7,785 nucleotides of DNA, taken from positions 1-7,785 of the forward strand of contig JALVKT010000167.1 of assembly GCA_027027675.1 (NCBI GenBank). Direction: 5' to 3'. The stretch is from Thermofilaceae archaeon. GTDB taxonomy: Archaea > Thermoproteota > Thermoprotei > Thermofilales > Thermofilaceae. This document shows, one piece after another, positions 1 to 4,830 of the stretch (position 1 is its first letter; each line of letters opens with the position of its first letter). Under the pieces are notes generated by a model. The model saw nothing but the letters and a program-made list of their open reading frames with translations, searched no databases and was not told the origin of the DNA. The position numbers and the translations under genes were made by a program.

Positions 1-425
1 ACCTCGCGGCCTGGCTTGCAGGCCCCTGGGCCGGCGCCGCGGTTGCAGCCCTCAGCTACCTCGTGTCCGACCTCCTCGTAATGCCCGGGCCGTGGACGCC
101 CGTCGACGCCGCCCTCGGGGCCGCGGCGGCGCTGGTCTTCGGCCTCGCCGCTGGGAGGCTTCGCGGCCGCGTGGAGCTGGGCGTTCTAGCGTACCTTGCC
201 ACGTTCCTGTACGACGTGCTGTCGTCGTCGCTGCTCTACATGGTGTTCGGCTTGGGGCCGGGGGCGGCGTTCGCCGTGGGGCTGGCGGGGCTTTTCCTCC
301 CCGTAATGGGGGGCGGCCTCGTGGGAGTTGGCCCCATGACAGAAGCGGCTACGGCGCTGTTGGCGGTCGGACTAATCGAGGCTTTTGAGAGGAGGGGTGT
401 AGCGTTATGGAGGAGAAGGCTGTAA
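1..425 (+). CDS. 5'-truncated multi-pass membrane protein, probable ECF-transporter S component-like
   Basis: The reading frame is open from base 3 and has no stop before TAA at 423-425, so the gene very likely begins upstream of the window; the GTG at 63 is an internal codon rather than a convincing start. The visible part (about 140 residues) is Ala/Gly/Leu/Val-rich with four or so hydrophobic segments, short polar loops, a GPWTP motif after the first helix and a positively charged C-terminus (ERRGVALWRRRL). This is the look of small substrate-binding S components of ECF vitamin transporters, which capture a cofactor in the membrane and hand it to an EcfT/EcfA module. The S-component reading is inference from topology plus the neighbouring DUF4430 gene, with which such proteins are often paired; substrate is unknown, cobalamin being one possibility. 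No ATPase or EcfT gene is visible. The 3' end overlaps the next gene by 19 bp, indicating co-translation. It could instead be an unrelated small membrane protein. Confidence 0.6.
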   Translation, partial: LAAWLAGPWAGAAVAALSYLVSDLLVMPGPWTPVDAALGAAAALVFGLAAGRLRGRVELGVLAYLATFLYDVLSSSLLYMVFGLGPGAAFAVGLAGLFLPVMGGGLVGVGPMTEAATALLAVGLIEAFERRGVALWRRRL

Positions 426-907
426 AGGTCTTACTGGTAGTGCTCCTGGTCTGGGCGGTGGCCGCGTCGGGGTACGCGGCGAAGCTCTACATGGAGAACG
501 TGAAGCTTAGGGGCACCGTGGCCTCCCTCGAGGCGAGGCTTGCGAAAGCCGAGGCTGCAGCGGCGGACCTGGAGAGGCGCACCGTAACCGTAGACGTCGC
601 CATAGACTATGGGAACGGGACTGTGGTGTGGCACAACGGCACCGTGCTGCCCCGGGGGGCGACGGTGCTCACCGCCCTAGTGAGCGTCGCGAAGGTAGAG
701 TACAAGATGGGCAAGTACGGGGCCTACGTCGTAGCGGTTGACGGGGTTAGGGAGAAGCTGCTGTCCAAGAATGAGGGGTACAGCTGGATGTGGTACATCT
801 TCGACCCTAAGGAGAAGAAGTGGGTTCCCGGGCCCGTGGCGGCCGACAAGTACAAGCTTGGGGACGGGGCGGTTATAATGTGGAAGTATGCCCACTGGAA
901 GTATTAG
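407..907 (+). CDS. Membrane-anchored DUF4430 (transcobalamin C-terminal-like) domain protein
   Basis: A 166-residue protein with three parts. Residues about 6-25 form one hydrophobic segment with no lipobox cysteine, so it is probably an uncleaved membrane anchor. Residues about 28-58 are an Ala/Glu/Lys/Leu-rich stretch likely to form a coiled coil. Residues about 59-166 resemble DUF4430, the fold related to the C-terminal domain of transcobalamin and intrinsic factor: a beta-rich region beginning VTVDVAIDYGNG, the aromatic core YSWMWYIF (125-132) and the closing LGDGAVIMWKY (151-161). The domain should face the outside of the cell. In other prokaryotes such domains occur beside ECF S components and are thought to help capture a corrinoid or other ligand; that role here is inferred. 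The ATG start at 407 lies inside the preceding gene (19-bp overlap) and the 3' end overlaps the following regulator gene by 20 bp, so the three genes probably form one transcript. The domain call is fairly secure; the ligand is unknown. Confidence 0.75.
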   Translation: MEEKAVKVLLVVLLVWAVAASGYAAKLYMENVKLRGTVASLEARLAKAEAAAADLERRTVTVDVAIDYGNGTVVWHNGTVLPRGATVLTALVSVAKVEYKMGKYGAYVVAVDGVREKLLSKNEGYSWMWYIFDPKEKKWVPGPVAADKYKLGDGAVIMWKYAHWKY

Positions 908-1481
908 CGAGGAGCTCGCCGTCCTCCTACTCCTCTACCTGCGCGGGAGCTACACCAGCAGGAGGACGGTTGCGGAGGAGCTGGGGCTGGGCGAGGGGCG
1001 CGCCAGGAGGATACTCGCCCGCCTCGCCGGGGAGGGGCTCGTCGAGACCGTGAGGAGCGGCTCCAGGATAACGGGTGAGGGGCGGCGCGCCGTTCAGAGC
1101 TTCCTCTCCTCCCACGGCGTGCTCGACGCGGACGCGTTCCACGGCTGCAGCGAGCTCTGCGCGGACTGCGGGGACGCGGTGTGCGCCGCCTTCCACGGCC
1201 GCGGCCTAGACGTGTGGGCGCGCGCGGTGGAGCTGAGGGACTGCGCTGTGAGGGGCGGGGCGCTGGGCGCGCTGATACTCGTTGCCGGTGCGGAGGGCTT
1301 CCTCCTCCCCCCGGGAGGGGAGAGGGCGGAGGACTATCTCCCCCGGCTCGCGGCCGAGCTGGGCAGGCGGTTCCACGTTATAGGGGGCGACGTCGTCTTC
1401 GCCCCGTTCTCTGAGAGGCTTGGGGGCGCGGTGAAGGGGTTCCTATCACTGCTCGGCTGCCTGTCTAGAGCCAGGACTTAA
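888..1481 (+). CDS. Winged-helix transcriptional regulator with cysteine cluster, DUF4443-like C-terminal domain
   Basis: A 197-residue cytoplasmic protein. Residues about 8-70 form a winged helix-turn-helix: helix 8-19, helices around 25-33 and 36-48 (TVAEELGLGEGRARRILARL), then a wing and a TGEGRR element typical of archaeal wHTH proteins. Residues about 110-190 look like the archaeal DUF4443 domain, a probable effector-sensing module. Between them is a Cys-rich linker with C87, C91, C94 and C99 (spacing C-x3-C-x2-C-x4-C), flanked by H85 and H103; C119 and C191 lie further on. This could bind a metal or an Fe-S cluster, or form a redox switch. The ATG at 888 overlaps the DUF4430 gene by 20 bp, suggesting that the protein regulates the upstream uptake genes or senses their cargo (inference). 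The last 17 bp overlap the convergent HAD gene. The wHTH is secure; the DUF4443 assignment comes from recall and is moderately sure. Confidence 0.75.
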   Translation: MPTGSISEELAVLLLLYLRGSYTSRRTVAEELGLGEGRARRILARLAGEGLVETVRSGSRITGEGRRAVQSFLSSHGVLDADAFHGCSELCADCGDAVCAAFHGRGLDVWARAVELRDCAVRGGALGALILVAGAEGFLLPPGGERAEDYLPRLAAELGRRFHVIGGDVVFAPFSERLGGAVKGFLSLLGCLSRART

Positions 1482-2154
1482 CTATGGGGGGCACCTGGGC
1501 CACCGTTTCCACCCAGGCGTCCGCGAGGGGGCTTTTCGCTGGCGCCGCCTTTAAGACCTGTATCGCCTTCATGCCCAGCTTTTTCGCGGGCTCTATGTCG
1601 AGCTGCGGGTTGTCGCCCACGTAGACCGCCTCGCCGGGCTCGACGCCTGCCAGGTGGGCCGCCATCTCGAATATGTGGGGGCTTGGCTTCTTCCACACGG
1701 TCGCCTGGCTCGCCACTAGGACGTCGACGAGGCTTTTCAGGCCGAGCGTTTCGAAGCGCTCGCTGACTATCTCGTAGTTGCCGACGTTGGATATTATGCC
1801 GACGAGGAGGCCCATCTCCCTCACCTCCTCCAAGACCCTCGGCGCGTCGGGGTCGAGCCTGAAGCCCCTCCTGTAGGCGTGGAGGACGTGCCTGTAGACG
1901 TCCTCTGCGAGGCTGGGGGTCGGCTTTAAGCCCATGTTTCTCAGCGCGAACATCGCCTTTAGGAGGTCCCAGTACTCCAGCTCCTCCCGCCTCGGCCACG
2001 GCTGGGCCTGCCAGGCCTCGAGTATCCTGGCCGGGGGCGGGGGCTCTATTCCGTGCTCCTCGAGGCTTGACGCTATCTCCTCGACAAGCCTCTCCCTGAA
2101 GCCGTGGTCGTACACGAGGGTCGACCCGACGTCGAAGAAGACTGCCTTGAGCAT
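1465..2154 (-). CDS. HAD-superfamily hydrolase (phosphatase-like, subfamily I)
   Basis: A 229-residue haloacid dehalogenase-like hydrolase, probably a small-molecule phosphatase in the cytoplasm. All four HAD motifs are visible (numbered from the ATG at 2154): motif I FFDVGSTL with nucleophile D8; motif II GIISN with S122; motif III K155 or K156 in VWKKPSP; motif IV GDNPQLDI with D181 and D186. An alpha-helical cap lies between motifs I and II (about 15-100), as in subfamily I. In motif I the usual second aspartate, the general acid/base, is glycine (DxG rather than DxD). This is known in FDxGxTL-type HAD proteins and may mean a slow phosphatase or another activity. Substrate is unknown. The start is in GTGATG: either GTG at 2157 or ATG at 2154. 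I chose ATG because it leaves a 1-base overlap with the GNAT stop; GTG would give a GTGA overlap like the one upstream. It is the last gene of the minus-strand operon and converges with the winged-helix regulator, overlapping it by 17 bp. Confidence 0.88.
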   Translation of the reverse strand: MLKAVFFDVGSTLVYDHGFRERLVEEIASSLEEHGIEPPPPARILEAWQAQPWPRREELEYWDLLKAMFALRNMGLKPTPSLAEDVYRHVLHAYRRGFRLDPDAPRVLEEVREMGLLVGIISNVGNYEIVSERFETLGLKSLVDVLVASQATVWKKPSPHIFEMAAHLAGVEPGEAVYVGDNPQLDIEPAKKLGMKAIQVLKAAPAKSPLADAWVETVAQVPPIVKSWL

Positions 2155-2921
2155 CACCTATTACAGGCCTGGCGGGTAAAAACTGTTCTGCCTCCCAGCC
2201 TGTACACCCTGAGCCTCGCGGCCGGCCTGTTGGCCGCGTAGAAAGCGGTGGCGGCCGCGTCGCCCGGCCTCGGCCTCTTCACGCCGAGCACCCTTACGAC
2301 GCTTACCCAGGGGTCTCCCCTCTCCGCCGCGTAGCGGAGTATCTCGCCTAGGAGCCTGGAGCCTATGCGCCTCCTCCAGTAGGGCCTGGCAACGTGGACG
2401 CCGTAGTCTATGTTGAAGCTCAACCTGTTGTAGTACGCGGCCGCCACGGGCTCGCCGCGAAGCCTGGCTATGAACACCGTGTGGACTCCCGGCTGGGGCG
2501 GGAAGTACATGCGCCAGCTGCTCCTCTGAACCCTCTCGGCCAACACTGCCGCCTCGGCCACCTCCCCGGGGCTCTCCGCCGCCTCGACTTCGACCTCGGG
2601 GTTCCCGGCCAGGGGACTGCCGGGCGGCCTCCAGAAGTAGAGCAGGGCGGCGCTCCTGTGCGGCGGCGCGGGGCCCTCGGGGAGGACTGCGTGGGGGAGC
2701 CTGGCCTCGAAGCATGGCTCGGGGATGGCGGCTGGGGCGTCGGCGTCGGCCAGCGTGTATGTGGCTGGGCGGCCCCTGTACAGAACCCTCGCCGCCAGGC
2801 AGTGGAGCCCCTCGTCCCACCGGGCCTCTAGGGGGCGTTTGGTCCAGAAGGTTTCCAGGTTTGAGAGGGATGCTAGCCAGTCCCCGAGCCTCTCCGGGGG
2901 CACGATTGAGGCGAGGGTCAC
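2154..2921 (-). CDS. GNAT-family N-acetyltransferase
   Basis: A 255-residue protein whose C-terminal half is a GNAT acyltransferase domain, which moves an acetyl group from acetyl-CoA to an amine. Visible are the beta strand VHTVFIARLRGEPVAA (146-161), then motif A at 174-198 with the acetyl-CoA pyrophosphate-binding element RRRIGSRLL (183-191, R/Q-x-x-G-x-G/A type), and a C-terminal FYAANRPAARLRVY (227-240) typical of the last helix and strand. The N-terminal 110 residues match nothing I recognise; they may set substrate specificity or be a degenerate second GNAT fold. The frame stays open to 3284, but that extension lies inside the CLC1 coding region and reads as low-complexity Arg/Pro/Gly. 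The start is therefore taken as GTG at 2921, which shares GTGA with the CLC1 stop (4-base overlap) and puts VTLASIVPPERL at the N-terminus. Translation is presumably coupled to CLC1 upstream and to the HAD gene downstream. Substrate is unknown. Confidence 0.85.
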   Translation of the reverse strand: MTLASIVPPERLGDWLASLSNLETFWTKRPLEARWDEGLHCLAARVLYRGRPATYTLADADAPAAIPEPCFEARLPHAVLPEGPAPPHRSAALLYFWRPPGSPLAGNPEVEVEAAESPGEVAEAAVLAERVQRSSWRMYFPPQPGVHTVFIARLRGEPVAAAYYNRLSFNIDYGVHVARPYWRRRIGSRLLGEILRYAAERGDPWVSVVRVLGVKRPRPGDAAATAFYAANRPAARLRVYRLGGRTVFTRQACNR

Positions 2922-4798
2922 CGCGCCTCGCCTCTCCGCCTCCTCTCGCTGACGCTCAGCTTGCGGTGGGCGAAGAGCCTTATTATCTCCTTGACCGTGA
3001 GGAGGCCTAGGAGCCTGCCCTCCGAGTCTACGACGACAAGCTTGTCGGACTCGTAGTCGAACATCCTGTCCACCGCCTCCTTCAGCCTCGCATGCGGCTC
3101 TATGGTGGGCACCCTGTGCATGTCGACGTAGCAGAGCTCCATGTCCAGCCTGTCCTCGGGGAGGGCCAGCATGTCCTGCAGCTCCACCAGGCCTACGTAG
3201 CGGCCCTGGTCGTCGACCACAGGGAATGTCCTGTGGGGGGTGCGGAGCGCCCTGGCGAGGGCGTCGGAGACGGTGTCGCTGCACCTGAGTATGAGGGTGG
3301 GCTTAACCATGACGTCCCTCACGCGGGTCTCCCTGAAGACGGGGTGGTCGGGGCCCACGCGGCGTATAAGTATGTGGAGGAGGCCGAGCCTCGACTCCTC
3401 GTGCGCGGGGCTCTCGCCCCTGCTGTAGACCTGGCTCGGGAATATGCTCATGTCCCCCGTGACGACGTAGGCTATCGTCGTGGAGATGAGGCTGGGGACG
3501 AAGAGGACGTAGCCGTTTGTCATCTCGCTGACCATCAGTATGACGGATATGGGCACCTTGCCGACGCCGCCGAGGTAGCTCATCATGCCCAGCACCACGA
3601 AGGGGGCGAGGGGGAGGTTGAAGCCGGGCATGTAGAGCCTGAGGAGACTCCAGAAGAGGGCCCCGGTGAAGCTACCTATCACGAGGGTGGGCGCGAACAT
3701 TCCTCCGCTGCCGCCGCTGCCGATGGTGAGGCTAGTCGCCAGTATCTTGAGGAATGGGAGGAGGGCTAGTAGTAGGAGCGGGTAGTACCTCGTGTCGTCG
3801 AGGAGGAGGAGCTGTATCCAGCCGTAGCCGCCCCCCAGGACCTGGGGTGCGAACCAGCCTATAACCGCGACCGCGAAGGCGCCGATGAGGGGCTTGACTA
3901 TGCGGGGGACGCGGAGCCTCTGGAAGAACCTCTCGATGTTCTCGTAGGTGAATATGTGTACGAAGCCGAGGAGCCCGTTTATGAGGCCGAGGACTCCGAA
4001 GAGGAAGAGCATGAGGGGCGAGTTGAGCTCCGCTAGGAGGCCGCTGAGGTCGGGGATGACGAAGATGGGGCGGAGGCTGAACACCCAGGCGAACACGCCG
4101 TAGCTGACGATGCTAGCTATGAAGGCCGGGGGCAGCGCCTCGGGCTCGAAGTCCGCTATGTAGAAGAGCTCCGAGCTTAGCAGGGCGCCCCCGAAGGGGG
4201 CCTTGAAGATCGCCCCTATGCCGCTGCCCATGCCTATCGCGAGGGCTAGGCGCCTGTCCTTAGGGGTTAGGTGGAGGAGCTCCACGAGGGTGGCTCCGAA
4301 GCCGCCGCCTATCTGGGCTATGGGGCCCTCCTTGCCCGCGCTGCCGCCGCTGCCGATGGTGAGGCTTGAGGTGAGGAGCTTCACGAAGGGGACGCGGGCC
4401 CTTATCTCGGCGTCCTTGTAGTGGTAGGCCTCTATCGCCGCGTCGGTGCCCTCCCCGCCCGCCTCGGGGGCGACTAGGAGGCTTATGGCGGTGCTCAGGA
4501 AGGCTCCGAGGAGGAGGGAGGCGGCGAGGAGCAGCAGGCTGGGCCTGGGCATGACGTAGCGGAGCGCCTCTATGCCGGTCGGCGGCTCCCTGAAGCCTGC
4601 TATGCCGTAGAGGAAGAGGTCATATATCTCGTCGAGGATCAGCTCGAAGGCGACGGCTCCGAGGCCGCTGAGGAAGCCTATTATGATGGCGAGGGGTATC
4701 CACTTCTCCATGAAGCGGAACTCCCTGCTGTGTATGAATATCCTGAACCTGTCCAGGAACGAGAGCTCCTCCACCGGCGCCACCCTTGGGACACTCAT
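2918..4798 (-). CDS. CLC-family chloride channel/antiporter with C-terminal CBS pair (paralogue 1)
   Basis: A 626-residue integral membrane protein of the CLC anion channel/transporter family, with about 470 residues of membrane domain followed by two CBS domains (about 494-550 and 560-610) that in this family bind adenine nucleotides and gate transport. Pore motifs are clear: GGEGTD (114-119) where E. coli CLC has GGSGIP; GKEGP (155-159) with gating glutamate E157; GMFAP (366-370) with F368; and Y458 in SQVY as the likely central tyrosine. An ESPAH element (462-466) joins the pore to the CBS region. Two features differ from E. coli CLC: the central serine (Ser107) is E116, and the internal proton glutamate (E203) is L211, next to a conserved E210. 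SLTIGSGGS occurs twice (145-153, 356-364), reflecting the two-fold repeat of CLC proteins. The ATG at 4798 is 32 bp after the CLC2 stop, and the stop overlaps the GNAT start. Whether it is a channel or H+/anion exchanger cannot be decided from sequence. Confidence 0.95.
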   Translation of the reverse strand: MSVPRVAPVEELSFLDRFRIFIHSREFRFMEKWIPLAIIIGFLSGLGAVAFELILDEIYDLFLYGIAGFREPPTGIEALRYVMPRPSLLLLAASLLLGAFLSTAISLLVAPEAGGEGTDAAIEAYHYKDAEIRARVPFVKLLTSSLTIGSGGSAGKEGPIAQIGGGFGATLVELLHLTPKDRRLALAIGMGSGIGAIFKAPFGGALLSSELFYIADFEPEALPPAFIASIVSYGVFAWVFSLRPIFVIPDLSGLLAELNSPLMLFLFGVLGLINGLLGFVHIFTYENIERFFQRLRVPRIVKPLIGAFAVAVIGWFAPQVLGGGYGWIQLLLLDDTRYYPLLLLALLPFLKILATSLTIGSGGSGGMFAPTLVIGSFTGALFWSLLRLYMPGFNLPLAPFVVLGMMSYLGGVGKVPISVILMVSEMTNGYVLFVPSLISTTIAYVVTGDMSIFPSQVYSRGESPAHEESRLGLLHILIRRVGPDHPVFRETRVRDVMVKPTLILRCSDTVSDALARALRTPHRTFPVVDDQGRYVGLVELQDMLALPEDRLDMELCYVDMHRVPTIEPHARLKEAVDRMFDYESDKLVVVDSEGRLLGLLTVKEIIRLFAHRKLSVSERRRRGEAR

Positions 4799-4830
4799 GA
4801 AAGGGCGGGCACCAATATAGGTTTACCCTG

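Noticed and set aside
63..65. GTG at 63 as the true start of the first gene
   Set aside because: The frame is open and hydrophobic right back to base 3 (LAAWLAGPWAGAAVAALSYL), so the GTG is probably internal and the gene truncated by the window edge.
2394..2831. 145-codon plus-strand open frame antisense to the GNAT gene
   Set aside because: No domain, low-complexity composition, and the opposite strand holds a clear GNAT domain.
2922..3284. Open in-frame extension of the GNAT gene upstream to an ATG at 3284
   Set aside because: It lies wholly inside the CBS-coding end of CLC1 on the same strand and reads as Arg/Pro/Gly/Ala-rich sequence with no domain; the GTG at 2921 sharing GTGA with the CLC1 stop is the better start.
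3092..3769. 225-codon open frame on the plus strand, antisense to CLC1
   Set aside because: It is Glu/Gly/His/Val-rich without hydrophobic core or motif, and mirrors conserved CLC1 coding; similar antisense frames occur across CLC2, as expected from codon bias.
4814..4819. TATA-like TATATT on the minus strand in the CLC2-CLC1 gap, as a separate promoter for CLC1
   Set aside because: Its centre is only about 19 bp before the ATG, so the predicted transcript start would fall inside the CLC1 coding sequence; read-through from the CLC2 promoter is simpler.
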